Assembly (NCBI GenBank): GCA_022564455.1 | Contig: JADFLK010000046.1 | Location: 1 to 10,198, forward strand | Origin: Bacteroidota bacterium | GTDB lineage: Bacteria; Bacteroidota; Rhodothermia; Rhodothermales; Rubricoccaceae | Direction of reading: 5' to 3' | Length of the DNA: 10,198 nt | Shown: piece by piece, positions 1 through 6,376 of the stretch | Layout: each line of letters starts with the position of its first letter | How positions within the stretch are numbered: position 1 is the stretch's first letter | Notes under the pieces: model-generated | Told to the model about the DNA's origin: nothing | Seen by the model: the letters and a program-made list of their open reading frames with translations, nothing else | Databases searched by the model: none | Made by a program: the position numbers and the translations under genes

Positions 1-11
1 AGGGGAACTTT
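1..11. repeat. Tail of a further repeat copy at the window edge
   Basis: The first 11 bases (AGGGGAACTTT) closely match the end of the repeat copy at 222-232 (AGGGGGACTTT), and both are followed shortly by a CCTCCCTT block. This suggests that the tandem array seen at 17-452 continues to the left of the window. The match is short, so confidence is modest. Confidence 0.4.
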
Positions 12-16
12 GAACT

Positions 17-232
17 CCTCCCTTGAGGGAGGTGCCGAGCTTGCGAGGCGGAGGGTGTTGCCCCGGTATCGTCTTGATGCATCTCGCCAATCCGACATCC
101 CCCCTTCTCTGCTCGCAAACTCGCAGATCCACCCTGATTCCGAATTGTCGAGAACGGACAAACACTGGGCAATTACGTCCTCGCGCGTTCCCGCGCAGCG
201 ACGCTTTGCGTTGCCCATGAAAGGGGGACTTT
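17..232. repeat. Intergenic tandem repeat, copy 1 (about 216 bp)
   Basis: This is a non-coding unit repeated in degenerate form at 233-452. It opens with the hairpin CCTCCCT-TG-AGGGAGG (17-32), followed by GGTGCCGAGCTTGC, GGCGGAGGGTGTTG, CCGGTATCGTCT and TCCGACATCCCCC. After a poorly conserved middle (about 98-175) it resumes with CGTCCTCGC and ends with GCGTTGCCC and AGGGGGACTTT. The offset to copy 2 is 216 bp at the head, 230 bp in the middle and 221 bp near the tail, so the copies differ by small indels. Both strands have open frames here, but they follow the repeat and look like no protein I know. Confidence 0.75.
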
Positions 233-259
233 CCTCCCTTCAGAGAGGTGCCGAGCTTG

Positions 260-278
260 CCCCGCACTTGATGCGGGG
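260..278. repeat. Small hairpin inserted in repeat copy 2
   Basis: CCCCGCA-CTTGA-TGCGGGG forms a perfect 7-bp stem with a 5-nt loop. It sits between GAGCTTG and CGGAGGG, where copy 1 has only a short CGAGG stretch. It therefore accounts for most of the 14-bp length difference between the copies. Confidence 0.7.
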
Positions 279-418
279 CGGAGGGTGTTGCTCCGGTATC
301 GTCTCGATGCTCCTCGCGATTCCGACATCCCCCACCTCGCTTTGCCCGGCACTGTGATTCCCAGAGGTTGTACTGAAGATCAATGCTGTGTTTTCGCGTC
401 CTCGCACTTTCCCACGCA

Positions 419-446
419 GCAACGCTACGCGTTGCCCTTCGAAGGG
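419..446. repeat. Paired inverted repeats at the tail of repeat copy 2
   Basis: Two palindromic blocks lie side by side. GCAACGC-TAC-GCGTTGC (419-435) is a 7-bp stem with a 3-nt loop. CCCTTCGAAGGG (435-446) is a perfect 12-bp palindrome sharing one base with it. In copy 1 the first block is nearly kept (GCGACGC-TTT-GCGTTGC) and the second is lost. Confidence 0.65.
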
Positions 447-467
447 GGACTATTTATTGGTCTCTAC

Positions 468-497
468 GGTAGGGGCGATTCATGAATCGCCCCTACC
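468..497. repeat. Perfect 30-bp palindrome just upstream of the TPR gene
   Basis: The half-site GGTAGGGGCGATTCA is followed directly by its exact reverse complement, giving 30 bp of perfect dyad symmetry with no loop. It lies 25 bp before the chosen ATG of the TPR gene. From memory, GGGGCGATTCATGAATCGCCCC-type palindromes are dispersed intergenic repeats in several environmental lineages; I could not check this here. It could be a transposable repetitive palindrome or, given its position, an operator. There is no T-run, so it is not a classical terminator. Confidence 0.8.
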
Positions 498-522
498 TTG
501 TATTCGGATCACCCCAACCACT

Positions 523-2124
523 ATGCGCTGCCTGCTCTGCCTCGCCGTTGGTCTGATGCTCGGCGTTCCGGGATTCGCGCAATCCCTGGGCGAGGTGACA
601 TTCCCCAACTCTGGTGCACCGGAAGCACAGGAGCGTTTCATGCGCGGCCTGCTGCTGCTCCACAGCTTCGAGTACGATGACTCGCGCGTGGCTTTCCAAG
701 AGGCGCGGCAAATCGATCCCGACTTCGCGATGGCCTATTGGGGCGAGGCGCTGACGCACAACCGCCCGATCTGGCAGCAACAGGACCGGGATGCTGCACT
801 GGTCGTGCTGGCGGAAATGCCGGAAGAGGCCCGCACGAAGGTATCGGAGCGAGAGCGGGCCTACCTCGCCACGTTGGATGTCCTCTACGGCGAAGCCGAC
901 AAAGAAGACCGCGACGATGCCTACGCCGTGGCGATGGGCGAACTCGCTGCCGCCTATCCCGACGACCTGAACGCATCTACTTTTCATGCGCTCGCTATTC
1001 TGGGCACCGCCCACGAAGGCCGTGATTTCGAGATCTACGACCGGGCCGGGCAGATTGCGCTGGCAGCCTTTGCACAGAACCCGAGACATCCGGGCGCGGC
1101 GCACTACGTCATCCACTCCTACGACGACCCGCTGAATGCGGAGAAGGCGCTGGAAGCCGCTCGTGCTTATTCCGAGATCGCCCCGGACGCTCCACACGCC
1201 CTCCACATGCCAAGCCACATCTACTTCGCGCTGGGGATGTGGGACGAAGTTGCCGAACTCAACCGCCGATCATTCGAAGCCGCTCGCTCTCGTGATGCCG
1301 CCGCCGGACAACCGCTCGGCGGACACGGTTGGCATCCCTTGTACTGGCTGCACTATGCCGAGCTACAACGCGGGCGTTTTGAGGAAGCTCGCCGGCTGTT
1401 CGACGAGGCACGCGAACTTGTGGAATCCGGACCAACACGGCGCGGATGGAGCAGCATTATTGCGATGCGGGCCAACCATGTCATCGAGACCGTAGATTGG
1501 CGGGGCGAGATAGCGAGTTTGGAGCTTCCCGTAGACGAGGTGACCGCAGGAACGGCCCAGCGCGATGCGTTTGTTAGGGGGCTTACGGCGAGGGCCTTGC
1601 ATGATGCGTCGGTTTTCCAATCAGCCGTACAAGACGTACAGAACTTCCTGGAAGGAGGGGAGGAGCTTGGGCCGGCTGAACAATCGATCGCACTTATGCT
1701 CGAAGGCCTCTTCCTTGTCGATCAAGGGGGGGTGGCCGAGGGGCTCGAGCTATTGCGTGAGGCGACATTGCTGGAAGACCAGATACCGACGGACTTCGGG
1801 CCACCGAATCCGGTAAAACCTGCCCATGAGTTGCTGGGCGAATGGCTAATCCTGCAAAGCAGGGCTGGACAAACCCCAAGCGAGAGGTTGAAGCTCGCGA
1901 CCGAGGCCCAAGATGAGTTCGAGAAAGCTCTGACTCGTGCACCTATGCGGCTCCGCTCACTTCTTGGACTTCGTGAAGCATCTACTGCAACAGGAGATCA
2001 AGCGGCGCACGCTGAAGCAAACGCCGCTCTTTGTCGTGTAATACGCGCGACAGATAACGCCATTCTCGCTCAAGAGATGCTGATTGGGACGGTTCATGGC
2101 GCATGTGAGAGCATTCCCAAGTAG
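523..2124 (+). CDS. Secreted TPR protein with conserved His motifs, unknown function
   Basis: This is a 533-residue exported protein built of helical tetratricopeptide-like repeats. The frame is open from 388, but I chose the ATG at 523 because it gives a clean signal peptide (MRCLLCLAVGLMLGVPGFAQ, cleavage after about residue 20) and because the upstream codons lie in the palindrome and repeat copy. There is no Shine-Dalgarno. Residues 36-80 form a helical pair (LLLLHSFEYDDSRVAFQEAR, then YWGEALTHNRPIW). Two blocks stand out: HPGAAHYVIHSYDDP (189-203) and HALHMPSHIYFALGMWDE (225-242). The same His-rich pattern recurs in a widespread bacterial family annotated only as 'TPR repeat protein', as I recall it. 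TPRs usually bind other proteins; the clustered histidines could bind metal or be structural, which is a guess. The next gene starts 74 bp downstream. Confidence 0.85.
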   Translation: MRCLLCLAVGLMLGVPGFAQSLGEVTFPNSGAPEAQERFMRGLLLLHSFEYDDSRVAFQEARQIDPDFAMAYWGEALTHNRPIWQQQDRDAALVVLAEMPEEARTKVSERERAYLATLDVLYGEADKEDRDDAYAVAMGELAAAYPDDLNASTFHALAILGTAHEGRDFEIYDRAGQIALAAFAQNPRHPGAAHYVIHSYDDPLNAEKALEAARAYSEIAPDAPHALHMPSHIYFALGMWDEVAELNRRSFEAARSRDAAAGQPLGGHGWHPLYWLHYAELQRGRFEEARRLFDEARELVESGPTRRGWSSIIAMRANHVIETVDWRGEIASLELPVDEVTAGTAQRDAFVRGLTARALHDASVFQSAVQDVQNFLEGGEELGPAEQSIALMLEGLFLVDQGGVAEGLELLREATLLEDQIPTDFGPPNPVKPAHELLGEWLILQSRAGQTPSERLKLATEAQDEFEKALTRAPMRLRSLLGLREASTATGDQAAHAEANAALCRVIRATDNAILAQEMLIGTVHGACESIPK

Positions 2125-2198
2125 AATCTCTATTAAGCCTCGCCGAAGCCTCGAACCGGCATGATGAGGCCGCGTATCTTCCGCGCCCAAGGTATTAG

Positions 2199-3455
2199 AT
2201 GATGTCCCCGCCCAAAGAATTTCCCTCGTTCTCGCGTACTGAGCTCCCAAACGGCGTGCGCATCATCACGGAGCAGATCCCGTCTGTTCGCTCGGTGGCG
2301 GTGGGCGCGTGGGTACAGGCCGGCAGCCGCGATGAAACGAAAGGCGAGAACGGCATCTCGCACTTCATCGAGCACATGGTGTTCAAGGGGACCACGAAGC
2401 GGCGTGGCTACCAGATCAACCAGCGGATGGAATCGGTGGGCGGCTACCTGAACGCCTTCACCACCAAGGAGCTCACCTGCTTCTATGCCCGCAGCCTCGA
2501 CGAACACCTCGGCCGCGCCCTCGACACCGTCCTCGACCTCGTAACCCATCCTACGCTTCCCGAAAAAGAGTTGGAGAAGGAGAAGGACGTGGTGGTCGAG
2601 GAGATCAAAATGTACGAGGACGCCCCTGAGGACCACATCTACGACCACTACGAGTCGCTGATGTATCCCGATCATGCGCTCGGCCGCCCTATTCTTGGCA
2701 CGCGCGAAACCGTACGCTCCTTTACCAGAGATAAGCTGGAGAGCTACGTCGGGCGGCATTACGCGCCCAACCGGCTGGTTATTTCGGTGGCGGGAAACGT
2801 GAAGCACGAAAGGGTAGTCCGCAAGGTGGAGAAACTCCTGAGCGGCTTCGAGCGCCCGCCCGCTGGTCTCGACCGTGTCGCGGCCAACAGTTATACACCG
2901 TCTGATGTGGTGATCGCACGCCCCGTGCAACAGGCGCACCTCGTGGTCGGCACGCGCGGCTTCGGTGCTCTCGATCCGCGGCGAACTCAAGTATCACTGC
3001 TCCATACGATTTTGGGCGGGGGGATGTCGAGCCGCCTCAACCAGAATATCCGCGAGAAGTATGGCTTCTGCTACGCCGTGTATTCGTTCGCCAACATGCT
3101 GGCCGACACCGGTGATGTAGGCGTATACATCGGTACGGATGCCACCAAAGTGGACCGGGCGCGCAAGCTGGTTGTTCGTGAGCTTCACAAGCTTGCCGAG
3201 AAGGCTGTAAGTGAGCGCACGCTGGCCCGCGCCAAGCAGCAGTTGAAAGGCTCCATGATGCTCGGCCTCGAAAGCATGAGCAACCGCATGATGCGTCTCG
3301 GCCGCGTGGAACTCACGTTCGGCCGATACTTCACGCTCGACGAAGTGATTGACGAGATAGACGCGGTAACTACCGAAGACGTGCGCGTTGTGGCAGCCGA
3401 GTTGTTTGCGTCTGAGCGGCTGTCATCAGTTGCCATCGTGCCTTCCGATACCTGA
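2199..3455 (+). CDS. M16 family zinc metallopeptidase (pitrilysin/MPP-like)
   Basis: This 418-residue protein is a processing-peptidase-type M16 protease (COG0612), similar in size to the mitochondrial processing peptidase subunits. The inverted zinc motif HxxEH is HFIEH at residues 55-59, within GISHFIEHMVFKGT. The third zinc ligand is expected about 76 residues later and fits the Glu pair at 134-135 (VVVEEIKMYED). LGRPILG (161-167) and HYAPNRLVISVAGN (187-200) mark the start of the second M16 domain. All key residues are present, so it should be active; members of this family degrade or trim peptides. I see no signal peptide, so it is probably cytoplasmic. Two ATGs follow one another (2199 and 2202) and either could start; no good Shine-Dalgarno precedes them. 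A 77-bp gap holding a heptamer repeat separates it from the epimerase. Confidence 0.93.
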   Translation: MMSPPKEFPSFSRTELPNGVRIITEQIPSVRSVAVGAWVQAGSRDETKGENGISHFIEHMVFKGTTKRRGYQINQRMESVGGYLNAFTTKELTCFYARSLDEHLGRALDTVLDLVTHPTLPEKELEKEKDVVVEEIKMYEDAPEDHIYDHYESLMYPDHALGRPILGTRETVRSFTRDKLESYVGRHYAPNRLVISVAGNVKHERVVRKVEKLLSGFERPPAGLDRVAANSYTPSDVVIARPVQQAHLVVGTRGFGALDPRRTQVSLLHTILGGGMSSRLNQNIREKYGFCYAVYSFANMLADTGDVGVYIGTDATKVDRARKLVVRELHKLAEKAVSERTLARAKQQLKGSMMLGLESMSNRMMRLGRVELTFGRYFTLDEVIDEIDAVTTEDVRVVAAELFASERLSSVAIVPSDT

Positions 3456-3460
3456 GCAAT

Positions 3461-3526
3461 ATTGCGTAGTGCGTGGTGCGTGAGGGAGCTATCATGCAGC
3501 GAATACGCATCACGAATTACGCACTA
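3461..3526. repeat. Heptamer tandem repeat with inverted arm (between M16 and epimerase genes)
   Basis: The left arm is a run of degenerate 7-mers: ATTGCGT AGTGCGT GGTGCGT (3461-3481). The right arm, read on the minus strand, is AGTGCGT AATTCGT GATGCGT. Bases 3467-3483 and 3510-3526 pair in 14 of 17 positions, giving a stem around a loop of about 26 bases. The element fills nearly the whole gap between the genes and supplies extra start codons (GTG 3473, ATG 3494) in frame with the epimerase. The same 7-mer pattern recurs at 7213-7240. Confidence 0.65.
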
Positions 3527-3532
3527 GACTCC

Positions 3533-4528
3533 ATGCGTCACTCATTTTCAGGCCGCAAGATCCTCGTCACAGGCGGCGCCGGCTTCATTGGCTCGCACGT
3601 TGCCGATGCACTGATCGCCGAGGGCGCCAACGTCCACATTCTCGACAACCTCGAAGGAGGCAAGTTGGAGAATATCCCGAACGCGGCTGTTTTCCACGAG
3701 ATGGATATCCGCGATCCGGCCGTCGCCACACTTTTTGAGGAGGAGAAATTCGCGGCGATGGTGCATCTCGCCGCCCAGATGGATGTCCGCAAGTCCGTTG
3801 CCGACCCGGCCTTCGATGCGCAGGTCAACGTGCTGGGGCTGCTCAATCTGCTCGAAGCCGGGCGAGCAACCGGCCTGGAGAAAGTGGTGTTCACCTCCAC
3901 AGGCGGCGCCATCTACGGCGATCCCGATCCGAACGTGAACGGGGGAGGGCCACAACCGGAGTCGCATCCGGAGCTTCCCGCGTCGCCGTACGGCATCACG
4001 AAACTCGTCTCCGAGCACTACCTCCGCTTTTTCGATGCCACACATGGCTTGCCGTACGTGGCTCTTCGTTTCGCCAACGTCTACGGCCCGCGCCAGAACC
4101 CGCACGGCGAGGCGGGCGTGGTGGCCATTTTTACGGAGCGCCTGCTGAGAGGCGAGCAACCGGTCATCAACGGGCCCGGCAAGCAAACCCGCGACTACGT
4201 GTTTGTCGGGGATGTGGTGAGGGCGGTGGTCGGCGCTCTCGCGCACGAGGGTTCCGACGTCATCAACATCGGAACCGGTATCGAGACGAACGTGAACGAA
4301 CTGTTCGGGCACCTCAACCGCCTGACGGGCGGAAGGGCGGAAGAGAAGCACGGCCCTGGAATGCCGGGTGAGCAGCAGCGGAGCGTCCTCGACGCTTCGC
4401 ACGCGGCCGATGTTCTCGGTTGGCGCCCCGAAGTGGTGCTCGCGGATGGCCTTGCCGAGACCGTTGCGTGGTTCAAGGCCAGCGGAGACACCGCTCTCGC
4501 CGCTGGGATTGCCGGCCCCGTGTCGTAA
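3533..4528 (+). CDS. NAD-dependent nucleotide-sugar epimerase/dehydratase (extended SDR, GalE-like)
   Basis: This 331-residue extended short-chain dehydrogenase/reductase probably converts a UDP- or dTDP-sugar for cell-surface polysaccharide synthesis. The Rossmann NAD motif TGGAGFIG is at residues 13-20, with an acidic residue (D38, in ILDN) positioned for the NAD ribose. HLAAQ (78-82), the catalytic Ser/Thr in TSTGGAIYG (121-129) and the YxxxK pair (Y153, K157 in SPYGITK) are all present. LRFANVYGPRQ (178-188) and RDYVFVGDVVRA are typical of the UDP-glucose 4-epimerase branch. The substrate cannot be read from sequence, so I give no symbol. The frame is open from GTG 3473, but those 20 codons lie in the heptamer repeat. 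ATG 3533 leaves the normal short lead (MRHSFSGRKILVTGG). There is no Shine-Dalgarno. scpA follows after 58 bp. Confidence 0.92.
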   Translation: MRHSFSGRKILVTGGAGFIGSHVADALIAEGANVHILDNLEGGKLENIPNAAVFHEMDIRDPAVATLFEEEKFAAMVHLAAQMDVRKSVADPAFDAQVNVLGLLNLLEAGRATGLEKVVFTSTGGAIYGDPDPNVNGGGPQPESHPELPASPYGITKLVSEHYLRFFDATHGLPYVALRFANVYGPRQNPHGEAGVVAIFTERLLRGEQPVINGPGKQTRDYVFVGDVVRAVVGALAHEGSDVINIGTGIETNVNELFGHLNRLTGGRAEEKHGPGMPGEQQRSVLDASHAADVLGWRPEVVLADGLAETVAWFKASGDTALAAGIAGPVS

Positions 4529-4586
4529 GTTCCCTCGGACGCCGCCATCCACCCTGGATCATTCACCCTAGGTTTGCTCGCTCCCC

Positions 4587-5441
4587 GTGTACCGCGTCCA
4601 ACTCGATCAGTTTGAAGGGCCTCTGGATTTGCTGCTCTTCTTCATCCACCGTGATGAACTGGATGTCTACGACATCCCTGTAGCGCAGATTACAGGCGAG
4701 TACCTGGAGTACGTCCGCCTGCTGGAGCAGGTCGATCTGGATAGCGCTGCCGATTTCATCTACATGGCAGCGCTCCTGATCTCAACCAAGGCACGCATGC
4801 TGCTGCCTCGTCATGAGTTGGACGAGGATGGCGAGCCCATTGACCCGCGTAAGGAACTGGTTGAGCGGCTGCTGGAGTACATCCGTTACAAAGAGGCTGC
4901 AACCCGCCTGGAGCAAAACTGGAACGACCGTCACGAACTGATGCCGCGTGGTGCAGCTTCGTCGGAGCAGGATCGGTTGGCGGCATCCGTGGAGGTAACG
5001 TACAAAGTCTCGCTATTCGACCTTATGTCTGCTCTCAAAAGGGTATTAGAGCGGGCGCCTGACGAAACTGATCAGCACCGGCTTCCACCCTACGAGTACA
5101 CAATCGATGAGCAGCGATCCTTCGTGATTGCGCAACTTGCCAGGGGCATTTCCTCCTTTCTGAAACTGGTCGAGAACCGTCCGAAGCCGTTTATTATCGT
5201 CACCTTTTTGGCCATTCTTGAGATGCTCCAGCGGCAGATGATCACGCTGGTTTCGGGGGCTAACCATGAGGACTTCGCGATCAAGGCCGCTGCGCCCGTC
5301 CTCGACGGAGGCTTCCAGGATGGAGGCGTACCGCCGTTCGAGCAGCCGCCGGCCAAGGTGCGAACCATCGACATCACCCATGAGGTCGACGAAATCCAGG
5401 AAACCGCCCACGTAACGAACGGGGAGGAGGAAGAGGGATGA
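4587..5441 (+). CDS. scpA: Segregation and condensation protein A
   Basis: This 284-residue kleisin closes the SMC-ScpAB ring that compacts and helps segregate the chromosome. The N-terminal signature FEGPLDLLL (residues 9-17) and the following HRDELDVYDIPVAQIT are diagnostic; this part binds the SMC neck. DFIYMAALLISTKARMLLP (56-74) is the conserved helix of the N-terminal domain. The region 196-234 (NRPKPFIIVTFLAILEMLQRQ onward) is the C-terminal winged helix that binds the SMC head. Residues from about 235 form a longer-than-usual polar tail ending in EEEEG. The start is GTG 4587 (MYRVQLDQ), which fits the family's usual length before FEGPL; no ATG lies nearby in frame and no Shine-Dalgarno precedes it. 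The stop overlaps the scpB start (ATGA), so the two partners are translationally coupled. No smc gene is in the window. Confidence 0.96.
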   Translation: MYRVQLDQFEGPLDLLLFFIHRDELDVYDIPVAQITGEYLEYVRLLEQVDLDSAADFIYMAALLISTKARMLLPRHELDEDGEPIDPRKELVERLLEYIRYKEAATRLEQNWNDRHELMPRGAASSEQDRLAASVEVTYKVSLFDLMSALKRVLERAPDETDQHRLPPYEYTIDEQRSFVIAQLARGISSFLKLVENRPKPFIIVTFLAILEMLQRQMITLVSGANHEDFAIKAAAPVLDGGFQDGGVPPFEQPPAKVRTIDITHEVDEIQETAHVTNGEEEEG

Positions 5442-6376
5442 GCGAGACCAACCGACACACACTCGATATGGCTGTCGAAGCCATCATTTTCGCCGCCGAC
5501 GAACCGGTTTCGGTTGATGCGCTTCGCAGCACGTTCTCCGACGTAGCGGGCGCCGATGCCACTGCCGAGGACGTAGAAGAAGCAGTAGCTCGGCTCAACG
5601 CTGCGTACGAAGTAGAGGGCCACGCCCTTCGCATCCACCACTGGGGCGGAGGCTTTCGGATGGCCACCGTGGAATCGATGGCCGGTTTTGTCAAGGCCTT
5701 TCTGTTGAAGGAGGAAGAGAAACGACTGTCCCGCGCCCTGCTCGAAACCCTGTCCGTCGTAGCGTACAAACAACCCGTTGCCAAGCCGGAGGTGGACTTC
5801 GTCCGGGGCGTGCAGTCCGATTATGCGATTCACCAACTGATGGAGCGCGACTTCATCACAGTTGTGGGACGAGCGGATTCCGTAGGCCGGCCGCTCTTGT
5901 ATGGCACCACCGAGCACTTTCTCGACCAGTTCGGATTGGGTACGCTGGAAGAGCTGCCGAGGCCGCGCGAGATTAACGAGTTGCTCGAAGACCCGGCCTT
6001 CAGCAAGGAGCGTGCGGTGCTGGCCTCCGAAATGGCCATGATGGAAGCCGAAGCCGCAAGCTCCGCGGAGAACGGCGTGGAGACCATAGAAGAGTCTGAA
6101 GAGATGGTTGACGTTTTTGAAACGGAGGAGGTAGCAGATGTCGCAGAGAACGTGGTTGACGTTGAAGAAATTGGCTTTGCAACAGACTCCGAGGACGCTA
6201 GGATCGAAGAGGCGCGTGATATCGAATCTGAATCAGAGGAACCAGTCGGCGTCGTTGAGAGCTTGGCTGACGTAAAGGACACGGTTGATAAAGAAGACAT
6301 CCACACGACCAACGCCGTCGTAGATGTCGAAGAGCAAGTCGAAGAAAACGTTAGAACAGAAGTGCCACATGAGTAA
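5438..6376 (+). CDS. scpB: Segregation and condensation protein B with long acidic tail
   Basis: This 312-residue protein is the dimeric winged-helix partner of ScpA in the SMC complex. The conserved core is residues 9-170: LDMAVEAIIFAADEPVS (9-25), then RLSRALLETLSVVAYKQPVAKPEVD (96-120) with the family's VAYKQPV block, then GRADSVGRPLLYGTTEHFLDQFGL (144-167). Core ScpB proteins are about 170-200 residues. Here about 120 more follow (191-312), of which 42 are Asp or Glu, with loose repeats of V-D-V-E-E type (VDVFETEEVADVAENVVDVEE). The tail looks disordered. It begins with the ATGA overlap of scpA, where GGGGAGGAGG in the scpA end could act as ribosome binding site, the best one in the left block. 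The end overlaps the pseudouridine synthase start by 8 nt. DNA of the tail is more A-rich than its surroundings. Confidence 0.96.
   Translation: MSETNRHTLDMAVEAIIFAADEPVSVDALRSTFSDVAGADATAEDVEEAVARLNAAYEVEGHALRIHHWGGGFRMATVESMAGFVKAFLLKEEEKRLSRALLETLSVVAYKQPVAKPEVDFVRGVQSDYAIHQLMERDFITVVGRADSVGRPLLYGTTEHFLDQFGLGTLEELPRPREINELLEDPAFSKERAVLASEMAMMEAEAASSAENGVETIEESEEMVDVFETEEVADVAENVVDVEEIGFATDSEDARIEEARDIESESEEPVGVVESLADVKDTVDKEDIHTTNAVVDVEEQVEENVRTEVPHE

Larger units (their letters stand above)
233..452. repeat. Intergenic tandem repeat, copy 2 (about 220 bp)
   Basis: This is the second copy of the unit at 17-232. The head (CCTCCCTTCAGAGAGG, 233-248) is a degraded version of the copy 1 hairpin. 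GGTGCCGAGCTTGC, GGCGGAGGGTGTTG, CCGGTATCGTCTCGATGC and TTCCGACATCCCCC are all kept. The tail keeps CGCGTCCTCGC, GCAGCAACGCTACGCGTTGCCC and GAAGGGGGACT. It carries an additional small hairpin (260-278) missing from copy 1. The end of the copy lies about 70 bp before the TPR gene start. Confidence 0.75.

Noticed and set aside
10..357. Plus-strand open frame of 115 codons in the left intergenic region
   Set aside because: It runs through the tandem repeat copies and its translation simply mirrors the repeat (two similar Arg/Pro-rich halves). There is no start signal.
17..452. CRISPR array
   Set aside because: The units are about 220 bp, degenerate and without short identical repeats separated by unique spacers.
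493..1218. Minus-strand open frame of 241 codons over the TPR gene start
   Set aside because: It is antisense to the signal peptide and TPR region and resembles no family.
3548..4552. Minus-strand open frame of 334 codons across the epimerase gene
   Set aside because: Antisense shadow: the + strand carries all epimerase motifs, and this frame has no recognisable domain.
6324..6368. Longer start for the pseudouridine synthase (MSKSKSKKTLEQKCH)
   Set aside because: It would overlap scpB by 53 nt. The ATG at 6369 gives the usual short coupling overlap, although the longer form cannot be strictly excluded.
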